Assembly: GCF_022965805.1 (NCBI RefSeq)
Contig: NC_133102.1
Span: forward strand, 10,894,485 to 10,958,484
Direction: 5' to 3'
DNA: 64,000 bases
Origin: Primulina eburnea
Taxonomy: Eukaryota > Streptophyta > Magnoliopsida > Lamiales > Gesneriaceae
Both the position numbers and the translations under genes were made by a program. Below are positions 32,731 through 43,436 of this stretch, in pieces. Under the pieces are notes generated by a model that saw nothing but the letters and a program-made list of their open reading frames with translations, ran no database searches and was not told the origin of the DNA. How positions within the stretch are numbered: the stretch's first letter is position 1; each line of letters starts with the position of its first letter.

Positions 32731-32748
32731 TGCCCTGCTCTGATACCA
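32731..32748 (-). other. Primer binding site of Sire-A2
   Basis: Minus strand TGGTATCAGAGCAGGGCA, identical to Sire-A1, two bases from the LTR. Confidence 0.9.
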
Positions 32749-32750
32749 CT

Positions 32751-33718
32751 TGTGAGGATCGTTTAATCGACTAAGGAGTGTTTAGAAGGGGGGGTTGAAT
32801 AAACACTTCTACGATTTTAAATGTTCTTTGAAAAAGGTAGTTCAGTTTTATTACAAACTGAACTAAATATCCCGTCGGTCAATAACAATCAGTTAAACTG
32901 AATAAACAGTTGCGGAAAGTAAACTGATTGAAAGATAGAGTATCTAACTGAAAATGAAAAATTGAAGTAAAGACAACACAATATGTTTCTGGATGTTCGG
33001 AGATTTGAATAACTCCTACGTCACCCCTTCTATCTCAAGGATAGGATATTCACTAAAAGACTTTGATCAAGTACAACACTTGTACATACCCACTTCAGTT
33101 AGGACTTATCTACTGCCTAAACTGAAACTCTTAGTATAACACAATGATATCTGTGAGTAACTGAACTTAGCACTTTATTGAATTATCAATATTACAGAGT
33201 GCTAGTTTGCTCAACTTGTAGCCTTGATTGCTACGAATAAATCTTAATAAGAGTGAGCTGAGATTTTGACAGATTAAAAGCAAGTTTTAGATTGATAGAT
33301 CGTCGTCACTCTTCAACTGCTCTTTAGTCATATTTATAAACTTATCTTTCAACGGTAACTTTGAATTTATGTATCCGTTGATTGCCACTTCATCATTTCT
33401 TGGACAGTGTTCTTGATTGCCACTTCATTATTGATTGTAAAACGGCTTTTTAATTTCAATAGCCGAAATACGTTGTTCTATGTGGTGCGGCTTTCCATAT
33501 TCACTTGCTGTCTGATATGTCTTTCTGTCTGTTGAATGATCTTTCCCGAGGTATCTTCAGTTGAGAGACTTTAATATTTTCGGCTGAATGTTTTAACTGA
33601 TCAGTTTGTATCAACTGATTTCAGTTGATAAGTCCAGCTGCCGAATTTGCTTTCGCGTATTAGTTGATTTAATCGATTGATTTATGTTTTGTCAAACTCC
33701 CGAATTTGGTTTCCAACA
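32751..33718 (-). repeat. 5' LTR of Sire-A2
   Basis: 968 bp, TG...CA; a single AACTGATCAGTT palindrome (near 33595-33606), where the sister LTR has two. A TATA box corresponds to plus-strand TATTTATA near 33331. Confidence 0.93.
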
Positions 33719-34700
33719 CACTGGAAAATCTTGATGAAGTTATCAATTTAGTTACCGCTGATATCCAGATGGAAACTAATGGAGCAGTTGAAAAAAATTT
33801 TGAAGCTGAAGAACCAGCCGAACAAGCTGTCTTTGAAGAAACTGACAGCCAGTTCAGTCAGCTGCCATGACTGAACAGATAGTTTTTGAAGAGGCTCAGC
33901 TAGACTCGCACAAACTGAAGAAGTGCCAACTGAAGAACCAGCTAATATTTCAGTTGTACATCCAACTGAAGAATCAGTTTGTGCATCAGCTGCTTAAAAA
34001 ACTGAACAACCATCTACTGTTTCAACTTATCAACAAACTGAAGAGCCATCAAGTACCTTTGTAGATCCGAATCCTTCTCTTCCTCAACAACTTCAACAGG
34101 AAGCCTTAACAGAACAGGATTCAGAACTGGTGACACTTGAAGCGGATACAACTGACAGGGCACTGATCATCTTTGATCAACAAGACATAGAACATGAACC
34201 AGCAGCTTTTGAAGCTATGTCTCATGGCATCTCGATAGCAAGTGAATCCTTGATCGAAGAAATTCCAGAGATCCAGTCCAATGTCGCCGGTATAGAGTCT
34301 ACCTTGTCAGATATCAAGTCAACTCAATTCTTGCACACTATGAGATTTGATTCGATGAAAGACAACACCATGGGAAATTTGCACCAAATCCAAAAGGACG
34401 TCACTTCTTTATTCCTTCAATTAGACGAACTTCGGAAAGACAGAGTGTCAAATGAAGCTCATTTCCAAACTCAAGCTTTGGTTACAAAACGTCTATACTA
34501 TCTGTAAAACACTATGTCTAAAAGAATGGATTTACTGCAAGACATACTATTTAATGCGGTGTCAGATCTCAACACAGATGTGCAGACTTTATCGAGAAAG
34601 GTTGACGGGTTTGACAAAAAAAGGAGAACAAGAGCCAGAGAAATCTTCAAAGACATCCTCAAAGACTATCAAAGAGAAATAGATTCTTGTATTTATTCGG
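33719..34700 (+). pseudogene. Sire-C ORF3, second part
   Basis: Resumes after Sire-A2 with LENLDEVINLV (compare LGNIDEVIQSV in Sire-A2 ORF3). A degenerate Gln/Glu-rich region follows, then a coiled-coil tail (about 34240-34600, with STLSDIKSTQFLHTMRFDSM), a stop at 34505 and further coiled coil to about 34640. Several frames are used, so it is not translatable as one protein. Confidence 0.7.
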
Positions 34701-34820
34701 ATTTTTTTTAAGATTATTTCATTCTGTTATTCTTTGTACGAATCTGTACAAAGGATTATTTTATCTACAAGTATTCGATTCAGTTGATTAGCTCATAAAT
34801 TCCAAGTTTTTTCAAACACC

Positions 34821-34834
34821 AAAAAAGGAGAAAT
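34821..34834 (+). other. Polypurine tract of Sire-C
   Basis: AAAAAAGGAGAAAT directly before the LTR start TGTTGG at 34835. Confidence 0.75.
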
Positions 34835-35784
34835 TGTTGGAAACTGAATTTTGGTTGTTTGAAAAACTAAGTGCATAAATCGATTGGATTAACTGATCAA
34901 GAAGTTTGAGAGTAACTGAATAAATACTCAAATCTGAACATACGCATTCAACTTACTGATCAATTGCTATATTCATTTATGAGCTTACCAGCCATTGTTT
35001 CAGCTGTACACGTCACCAGTTAACGAAAAGGACATTTAACCGACAAACTGTACAAAAGCAGACTGCAACTATTAGTGGAAACTTCGAAATTCAGCTGCAA
35101 GTGTACGAAAGTTAGAAAAAGATTGATGTGGCAAACAACGGATATAAAGATTCAGATTATATTGATTGTTACCGTTGAAGAGAAGCTTATAAATAGGAGA
35201 GAAGAGCATTTGAAAGAAAATAGAAAGACGATAAAAACGATCATTCTTCTTGTTACTCTGCTGAAACTCTCACTCATATTCAAAGAATTAGAAGCTCACT
35301 TTTATCAGATATATTCGTAGCATTCTAGGCTGTTTTTCGAGCTTACTAGCATAAATCATCTTATTGTAAATCTGATCTTAAAGAGAATAGTTGTGCTAAG
35401 TCCAGTTGACTACTGTGAAATAGATTGTAAACTAAGACTTTTAGTTTTGGCATTGTTAAGTCCAAAACTGAAGTTAGTCTGTACAAGTGTTTGTATTGAT
35501 CAAAGTCTTTTAGTGGATATCATATCCTTGTGACAGAAGGGGTGATGTAGGAGTGATTGAAATATCTGAACATCCATAAAATATTGTGTATTCTCTTATC
35601 AGTTTTTCATTATATCTATCAGTTAGTTTATTTCCGCATTTTATTGTTAACTGATTGAAATTGACTGACAAGATTTTGAGTTTCAGTTTGTCACTAACTT
35701 GACTCAACATTCATAAAGATTGTGAAAATTAAGATTGTTTATTCAACCCCCTTTCTAAACACTCCTTCACCAGTTAATCGATCA
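34835..35784 (+). repeat. 3' LTR of Sire-C
   Basis: About 950 bp, TGTTGGAAAC...ATCGATCA. The start and end resemble the Sire-A LTR (TGTTGGAAAC...; CTAAACACTCCTT), but the body is diverged. A TATA box (TATAAATA) lies at 35188-35195. The right edge is inferred from the last CA; no 5' partner is left to confirm it. Confidence 0.75.
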
Positions 35785-35799
35785 TACCCTACTCATTCA

Positions 35800-36800
35800 A
35801 TTAATTTATAGTCTATCCATCCCGAATGCTCTTCAATTTTCATTTTCAAGAAATCCATCTTCTTTGATCTGATGTTGAGCAAATCAAGCACCTTGTATCA
35901 AGTATGGTTATCCAAATTTGGGACTTCCTTGATAGCATCCCAACAAGTGTCACCTTCATTCTCTGTTGATTCTATCTTAGAAACTACTTTCTCAAGAGTG
36001 TGAGATACTTTGGGTCTGTATTCTTGAGTGTGCTTGATTTTGCTTCAAACTCGGCCCTATCTTGTTTTCTAGTTGTTGGTAGAACCTCTGAATTTATGGG
36101 CTGAGAGGATAATGGCGAAGCAGAGTCATCGAAAACTGGAGGATTGTATGAAGATTCTTGAGTGTCACTTTGCACGAATTCACCACTATTATAATCAAAG
36201 AAATAATCATTTAATAAATTAGTTTCTCTATGTTCTTCTATCTCAAATTTTCTTGCATCAGTGTCATCTCCTAGTCCAATTGAGTATTTTCCAATAGCAG
36301 TTCCTGTCCCAACCGCAATTCTCAAGTCTTCATAATCATCAAACATATTTGCTCGATAACGTTCATGTTTAGGATGAGACTGATAAAAAAATAAAAAAAA
36401 AAACATAAGATGTTAAAACTAGTGATAGTTATAAATATAAATATAAATATAAATTTTATTATTTTAACTCAAAGACTCTTATCTTAAAATAATCCTCTCA
36501 TATTTCATCCTTAGCAGTGAATTTCTTTGTCACGGAATCCCATCCAAAACCAGAGTTATGATATATAAGCTATAATAATTGTTATATCGTTGTTTGAACT
36601 ACTTTAAACGACTTTGATATTGTGTAATAGTCTTTTCACATGCATGTTTTTCATTTAAAGCAGGAAGTAGTTTTTTATCTTTGGTTTTTTGTTAAATACT
36701 CCATTTTTATCATGTGATCCTCGCATTGCAACATCAACCATGAGTTTTAGCAATTCATTACTCTCTTCAGTCATCGACACATTATATTTTACTTGTGAAT
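35800..36800 (-). pseudogene. Myb/SANT-like DNA-binding domain gene remnant
   Basis: Minus-strand pieces in order: NELLKLMVDVAMRGSHDKNG (about 36700-36770), EKHACEKTITQYQSRLK (about 36595-36650), SGFGWDSVTKKFTAKDE (about 36510-36560), SHPKHERYRANMFDDYEDLR and IGLGDDTDA (36406-36240), and a C-terminal CWDAIKEVP...LDLLN (about 35860-35950). The order and motifs match the plant Myb/SANT-like family related to L10-interacting MYB proteins and to the DNA-binding partner of PIF/Harbinger transposons (family from memory). Stops and frame changes between pieces make it a pseudogene. A MITE sits 5' of it. It could be a host gene or transposon-derived; no transposase is nearby. Confidence 0.6.
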
Positions 36801-36824
36801 CTCCATAGATAGCATTACTTGCAT

Positions 36825-37007
36825 GAGTGGGTCTCATGTGAGAACGTCTCACGGATCCTAATATGTGAGACAGATCAACCCTACCCATATTCACAATAAA
36901 AAGTAATACTTTTAGCATAAAAAATAATATCTTTTCATGGATGATCCAAATAAGAGATCCGTCTCACAAATACGACCCGTGAGACCGTCTCACACAAGTT
37001 TTTGCCT
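36825..37007. mobile_element. MITE with inverted ends and 8-bp target duplication
   Basis: 183 bp flanked by ACTTGCAT on both sides (36817-36824, 37008-37015). The ends carry inverted TGTGAGA(C/A)(G/C)GTCTCACGG motifs. No coding capacity. An 8-bp duplication fits hAT-type mobilisation, but the terminal bases do not clearly identify the superfamily. Confidence 0.7.
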
Positions 37008-37015
37008 ACTTGCAT

Positions 37016-37698
37016 AAGATAGAAAATGTACAATGATAATAAGCTAACAACTATATACATTTTACTAAGTATTAACCAAAAGAAGCAAATAACAAATAAG
37101 TTTCCGACACAAAATAAAATCAATGAATAGTTATATGGGGAAGTCTGTTTTTATTTGTATAGAGCTAGCAAATAATTTATCGTTCTATGATTTTAATTGT
37201 TCACTATTATTATCTTGAGTATTACATATTTCTGATGGATTTCTCTCCGTTGAGGAACTACTGGTTTTTGTAATCTCGTTTAAAACGATTTACGACTATT
37301 TTATTCAGTGCAAAAAAAAAAAGGAATGAAAATAACATTTGATGTCTTCATTGTAGGCAAATCGGAAGTATTATTTTGTCAAAAATCCTATTACAGAACT
37401 CTAGAATATATGTTCTAGAATTTCCACACCTAGAATAAGAGTTATATATGTTTCAAATAAGTCCAACCCAATAACACATTTTGCCCAATTTACAAGTTAA
37501 TTAAAAAACGTAAAATGCTTAAAAAAACTTTATAAATAAAATATATATGTAAGATTCTGTAGTCTTTCTTAGAAATAAGTTAAAATATTTTAAAATAACC
37601 ACACAGTTTATAATTATTTTCATAAGATTATGGTCACATCTTCTAAATTTCAGATGATACAAAAACTTTACTAAAAACAAAAGGAACAAATGTCAATT
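37016..37698. other. AT-rich non-coding stretch
   Basis: No ORF with recognisable similarity and no repeat structure beyond A/T runs. Probably old intergenic or intron-like DNA. Confidence 0.5.
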
Positions 37699-37852
37699 GT
37701 GAGAAAGTCTCACATATATTTATTAATGAGATCGATCAAATCTGTCAATATTTAGAATAAAAAGTAATATTTTTCTCAAAAAAATAATATTTTTTATGTG
37801 TGAACAAAATAGAATATTTGTCTCAGAAAATTGACAAATGAAACTATCTCAA
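37699..37852. mobile_element. Decayed second copy of the same MITE
   Basis: Starts GTGAGAAAGTCTCAC and keeps AATAAAAAGTAATATTTTT and a late TCTCA segment in the order seen at 36825-37007, with many changes. No duplication is recognisable. Confidence 0.5.
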
Positions 37853-37929
37853 AAGAATTTGTGTATATATTAATATTTCCTAATCATTCTCAAATCTTTC
37901 CTTATTATTTGATATATTTTTGTATAAAC

Positions 37930-40915
37930 TAAAACGTCCCCTACTTTTTTTTTAAAAAAAATCATAAACTAGAATATTACTAATAAAAATAATTTAACAT
38001 TTTCATACATCATAATAAATTAACATTTGAAATCTCAAGTGCCCAAAAACCTCTAAATCGTCAACTAACCAAAAATCTTATATCGATCTTTTAAAAAGAT
38101 CAACTAACATTAAAATAAAGCATAAAAATCTCTAATAAAATCACTAACAATAATCCTTTAAATCATTTATCTAACAAGCTAGTGTGGAAAATAATGTCTC
38201 TCGGGAGTGTATTGTCGCATTTGATCCACTCGAGCGTCAGCGCCTCCTCATATCATCAAATCCTGCATCATTCAAACCTAGTAATTCTAATGACTCAGCA
38301 CGTTCTAAACATGAATAACAAGTAATACATATACAAGCACATGAAATAAAATCATACTTTTATTTAAAATAATTTTTTGAATATAAATAAACCATTTAAA
38401 ATAATTTTCGGCCTATAAAAATCATATATCATAAAATCGTAAAACTTTCAATTCTTTATCATTTTGGGTGAAGTTTGATCCTTGAAAGTGACTGGCTTTT
38501 ATCTTCTGGTCGACTGATCAGTCTTCAGCTCCACACGCCCCATGGGGACGGGTATTAGGCTCCACCGTGGAAATACGATCGACGGGCTCCCTCTGGAGAC
38601 TTCTCCCATAAACGGGCTCCCTATGGGTCCTTTTCCCTCACGACATCCCCACAAAATTGTAAACTCACTGTTCCTTCTTAAAACAAATCCCTCTCAATAT
38701 TGTCAGTTCACTGTTCCTTCTTAAAACAGATCCCTCACATATCCTTCTTGTCACATTCAATTCACATCCCTCAAAATATTGTTCATTTTATTTTTTAAAA
38801 CATAAAATATCATTTTTTTTTCCACCTTTGCAAAATAACATTTTTCATAGTAAAGAAAATCGTAAGATATCATGACTTTTCAAAATTATCATTTTAACCG
38901 TAAAAATTGAATATTTTTACCATAAATAATAAAATCTCATATTTTCATTTTAAAAATCATAAAATATCATTTGACATAAGTTATGATCCTTCGGGACGCT
39001 GCCAAGCATTTTCGTACTACCCGGGTGTAAAATGACGGTTTTGTCCTTGGACGTAAAATTATCGATTTTGACTTTTTCTTTCTTTTAATGACATGAGCTT
39101 ATCTAAAATAATTTATTTAAGCTTAAATATAATTTTTCATAATTTTATTTAGCAAAAATTCAAAGCTTTCTATTTAATTCTTTAATTCATAATTCATGAG
39201 GCATTTTAAATCCCGATTTAATTCGAACTTTAATATTTTATTTCCAAAGTTTAAACATAGAATTTTTATTAACTAAACTACCCTTGTGAGGCATGAACCG
39301 GTTCAATTTTATTCATTAAATTCGAGATTTCGACCCTTAATCAAGACCACGAGTCATCTCCTTATTTTGTCGAGCCACGCTCGATCCAGACCCTAGCCAA
39401 CCCATCTAGGTACCCTCCTGACAAGCCCTAACCCCTTGAACCAGCCCCTAGCTCGCGCACGAGCCCTGCAACCAGTACACAAAAGTTGTGCGTGAGCTTC
39501 CTACCTTCGCTAGGACTACTCGAGCCACCACCGAGCCCACCTATCCCTCACCGACCCTGGACCATGCTCAGACCCGACCGTACCCAGCCCGAGCCCCTGA
39601 ACCCCGCTGTGAGCCTGCTGCACCGAAACATGCTGCGCGAGCCTTCATAAGCGCAAGAGTCCCACTTCACATGGGGTTCCTTGCACCCGCCACCACCGAG
39701 CATTAGACTTCCTGACTCTCTCTGGACTACCCTGAGCCCCTCGCCTAGACCATCTAGCCAAGCCCTTAACCCCTCGATTGCACCAGCCCCTCAGCCGCAC
39801 CTAATTCACCCGTGAGAAGAGTCCTATATTCCGTGGCCTCTTCCCTAGCCATCTTTCTTGAGTCCTAGCCCTAGACCGTGACCAAATTATGACCCTAACC
39901 AAGCCCTGGTCGAGCTACATGCCCAGCCGAGCCTTCACCTGCACACAACCCTCGTGGCATGCAAGCAAACCCTCGTTCTTCCCACAGCCACACACAGCCC
40001 CTCATAGATCATGTATGGCTCCCTTGTTGTCCCTTAAGCGACGCTTTCTTAGCCCTCTTAACATCCTAAATTGGCAGCATGTCCCTTAGAAATTGTAACG
40101 TCAAATAAAAGAAGCGTAAAATCGTCAAACGTTTAAGATATTCGTTTTATCATAAAGGTAATTGAATACAAATATCTTTCATGCAAAAATAATTGAAACA
40201 AGCATAATACGATTCAAATATTAACGCTCGAATACGTGATAGTCGGCAATGAATGACGAACGCACGACGAAGACTCCTAGCTTTTCTTTCCTCTTATTTT
40301 TCGAAAATATTAGAGTGAATTGTGTGTGACTTTTTGGCTGCAATATGGTGCTTGGGAAGCCTAGGTATCTTATTTATATATTTAATTTTTGTATGATAAT
40401 GAGCTTTGGTTTTGGGCCTCTAATTATATGAGCAATTGGGCCTACTCAATTTGGTTAAATTGGATCCAATAACTCTTATTTAATAAAAATATAAAATTTA
40501 TCAAATTTAGTTTCCAAAAACAATATTTTTGATCTTTTAAAAATTTCTCGTTTGCCCAAAACCGGCTTCCCGGGAAAAATCGAGCTTGACTCATAAAATA
40601 ATTCGAACTCTACTATTTTTAGAAAAATTAAATCATTTTTAATCATATTAGGAAGCCTTGAAAAAATTTAATGAAAAAAAAATATTCTTGTCTTTGTCGT
40701 CACCGGTCTCTTTTCCCCAGCATATTATCGAATATTCGGGTAAAATCCTTCAATTTCATGAAATCATGTCATATAATCATTTTATCATGCAATCATACAT
40801 TTAATCATTTTATAAATATCATGCAAGCATTTAAAATCAATTAATAAAACAATTAAACAGTTCAAATAATTTGCATGCATGTGATTTACTTATATTTGGT
40901 TTTTCGTACGTTACA
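37930..40915 (-). repeat. Solo LTR of a long-LTR gypsy element
   Basis: 2986 bp flanked by TAAAC (37925-37929 and 40916-40920). The minus strand starts TGTAACGTACG and ends near GTAGGGGACG followed by a mutated terminus (TTTTA). Blocks align by eye with the Chromo-3 LTR: a GCCGGTGACGA block (about 40690-40710) and the GATGCAGG...GAGGAGGC block (about 38240-38270). A C-rich central part (39400-40090) gives spurious ORFs of 60-72 codons. Tandem copies of a CACTGTTCCTTCTTAAAACA unit occur at 38668-38730. No internal region, so it arose by LTR-LTR recombination. Confidence 0.72.
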
Positions 40916-40920
40916 TAAAC

Positions 40921-41412
40921 ATTTATAAACCCTAATAACTTATCAGTTTTTTAACATTTTTAGTTAAATTTTATCCAATTTATTCATCTAGGTACAACAT
41001 ATGATGACCCAATGTTAACAATTTGTTAGCTTCAAGAGAATGAAATATTAAATATAAGCATTGAGTAGAGAAAACAAAATATAAAATTAGAGAACTAAGA
41101 TCAGTTTAATGCCTAACTAGAAACCACAACTTTTGGTTTGAGCAAATATAGATGTACTGACCTCCTCATATCACATTATATACAAAATTTTGGAGCACAC
41201 ACATAATAGACAGAAACAAGGAACGGAACACAAAAAGAAATACATAGAAATCATAATATGTTTTTTTTATCAAATCACTAATGATTCAAGAAAAGAATCA
41301 TACCTCTGAAATTCGAGAAACCGTAGACTTGTATTTAGAGAGGAGAAAAGCGTCGTCTTTGAATGACAAAGAGAGATATATGGGTGATAATGATATTTTG
41401 TTCGATTGAAAG
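40921..41412. other. Non-coding stretch left of Chromo-1
   Basis: No repeat edge and no ORF seen. On the minus strand 41300-41390 reads like a 5' UTR ending in a CAGAG/GTATG splice-donor-like site; it might be the lost first exon of the Myb/SANT-like remnant, but nothing proves it. Confidence 0.3.
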
Positions 41413-41557
41413 TGTAATGCCCGAGAATTAATCACTGTTAATCAAGGATTATTGACTTATAATTTAACATGATTATTGAAGGGCCAACGGAGACACGATT
41501 TAAGATAATGCATGACCATTTATTCTGAATTTGGAATTTACTGCCGAAGCAATACCA

Positions 41558-41715
41558 CACCCGCGGTCGAGAAGACACCGCACCCGCGGTGCATGTCCAG
41601 TAGGGTAGCAGTTTTTGGAAAAGTAAGACCGCACCCGCGGTCTTGACTTCTGGAAAATGGATATGGATTAATACACGCAGCGCACCCGCGGTTCTGTTGC
41701 TACCGCACCCGCGGT
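41558..41715 (+). repeat. Five-copy CACCCGCGGT array in Chromo-1 LTR
   Basis: The 10-mer occurs at 41558, 41581, 41632, 41683 and 41706, mostly within ACCGCACCCGCGGT(G/C), which is near-palindromic (ACCGC...GCGGT). It lies just upstream of the TA microsatellite and probable core promoter. Confidence 0.8.
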
Positions 41716-41760
41716 GCGACGTGTTTGGCAGAAATGAGGCCACCTCACTGTTGCATGCAT

Positions 41761-41824
<64 letters not shown>

Positions 41825-41834
41825 AATATATATA
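41761..41834. repeat. TA dinucleotide microsatellite
   Basis: An almost uninterrupted run of TA, located where a TATA box would be expected in the LTR. The apparent Tyr/Ile repeat ORF on the minus strand is an artefact of it. Confidence 0.9.
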
Positions 41835-43180
41835 CGTACGAAATCCTTCAAAAATCAGTAAGGAAATTCGAGAAAAGGGTCTGAGAAATTGTATCGAAAA
41901 TCCTTACGCCTTCTGCGAGAAATCCGTCCGTCTGATTTTGAATCCGACTTCGGTATCGAGTTCCTAGCAACGTAAGCTACAACTGGACGGAAGTTTTACT
42001 ACGTTTTGACATGTTTTGGAATTATGATATTGTCAGAATTGAATGGAACTCATATATGTTGTTCTTGACATGTTAGACAGCGTAGAATCGAAGTCAGATT
42101 AAGAAACGGACTGAATATGGAATTGTTATGAATTTCAGAAGGAAAATTGACTAGAATTGATATCAGATTTGTACGGTGGTTGATTGTAAATGTTTGGAAT
42201 TGATATAGACTGATATAGTATTATCAGTATCGCAAGATTGTACTGTTATACTGTCAGAATTTGATAAAACAGAGACATTGTGATTTGATTAGAATATTGA
42301 TACAGAATATTGATATTGTCATTGTCAGATTGAACAGTGACAAACTTTGAATCAAGACTTTGATTGTACCAGATCGACAGCAAGAAAGTTATAAATAAAT
42401 GTTGATTCGGGATTGCACAACTCGAGTTAGGTTTGACTTGAGTTTCCCTAAATCACATACTTTATTTTATTGCATTGATATTTGCAGATTATCAGATTGA
42501 TATGTTAATCTATTGACTTAGAACAAAGTCAGAGTCCGAGTCTAGGGCAGGTCAGCCTAGCTAGGGCAGAACCGCCGAGTCTTTCTCAGAACCGATAAGA
42601 CTCTAGACTTACGGTGTATCGAAGAGCCTTAGATGTAGATCGACGTCTATCTCAGACACTCGATACAGCATACCAAAGTCTAAATTAGATTGGGATCCCT
42701 AGATTTGAGATAAGATAAGATTAGATCACGAGTCATTGATTCATGTAGTCAGACTAGATACATGTTTTGATGTTTGTTTATGCTTTTATATATGTTTTAT
42801 ATGATTGCATTTAATACATTGTTTATACTGAGATATTTATATCTCACCGGAGTTATCCGGCTGTTGTCTTGTTTGTATGTGTGCATGACAACAGGTGGGA
42901 CAGGTACAGGGTCACAGAGGTGAAGACAGATCGAGATTAGAGTGGTGATTCCGGACTTGGACTAGAGATTGGGTTTAAACACTTGATGGTTAGGTGTTGA
43001 ACCTGAGATGTAAATTATTGTATGATGTTTGAGATTTATACTTTTATACTGATATGTATAGGAGTTTGATTCCATTACCTTCCGCATTTTAAAAAAAAAT
43101 TAGACCCTGTTTATTATAATTGATTAATTAGTCCCAATCATGATTAAGAACTTGATTAGCGTCCGGGTCCCCACAACTGG

Positions 43181-43192
43181 TGGTATCAGAGC
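43181..43192 (+). other. Primer binding site of Chromo-1
   Basis: TGGTATCAGAGC five bases after the LTR; initiator tRNA-Met type. Confidence 0.88.
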
Positions 43193-43436
43193 GATAGATC
43201 CTTTAGATTGAGATAGAAGAGGCTAGTGAGCGGGGTAGATTGAGGTTTTCTTTCCTGCTTTTGAATGCTAGCATGTCTTACTGCTTTATTACATGTTACT
43301 TGTTTATCTGATTTGATATAGTAATGTGTTTTATTGAAATTGGATCAGTACTGATTCTAGATGAACAGTAAGATGATCAGAGGAGGATTGCAACAGAATT
43401 GTTGTACTTGTTACTAATCTATTTTGATTATTAGAT

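Larger units (their letters stand above)
22543..33718 (-). mobile_element. Sire-A2: complete LTR-to-LTR Sirevirus, 11.2 kb, with ORF3 and antisense genes
   Basis: Flanked by the duplication CACTG. Minus-strand order: 5' LTR (32751-33718), PBS, gag, pol with an internal deletion at about 30770, RNase H ending at 28271, two plus-strand genes (28190-27030 region), ORF3 (26440-23777), PPT, 3' LTR (22543-23524). It lacks about 793 bp covering the protease and integrase N-terminus relative to Sire-A1, so it cannot move on its own. The LTRs are 968 and 982 bp; the difference is one lost palindrome unit plus a single base. Confidence 0.95.
21490..35784 (+). mobile_element. Sire-C: 5'-truncated Sirevirus (ORF3 and 3' LTR), split by Sire-A2
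   Basis: A plus-strand remnant: ORF3 (21492-22542 and 33719-34700), PPT, and 3' LTR (34835-35784). Gag, pol and the 5' LTR are gone; the left end abuts the palindromic block. Sire-A2 lies between with the duplication CACTG at 22538-22542 and 33719-33723, and the ORF3 similarity to Sire-A2 resumes exactly across the insertion. Confidence 0.85.
41413..43175 (+). repeat. 5' LTR of Chromo-1
   Basis: 1763 bp, TGTAATGCCCGAG...GGTCCCCACA. It contains five copies of CACCCGCGGT (41558, 41581, 41632, 41683, 41706) and a long TA microsatellite (about 41761-41834). Confidence 0.85.

Noticed and set aside
39488..40089. Pro/Arg/Ala-rich ORFs (72 and 66 codons)
   Set aside because: Fall in the C-rich centre of the solo LTR; composition artefact.
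41438..41851. 137-codon ORF starting with a Tyr/Ile repeat
   Set aside because: Product of the TA microsatellite and LTR sequence of Chromo-1.
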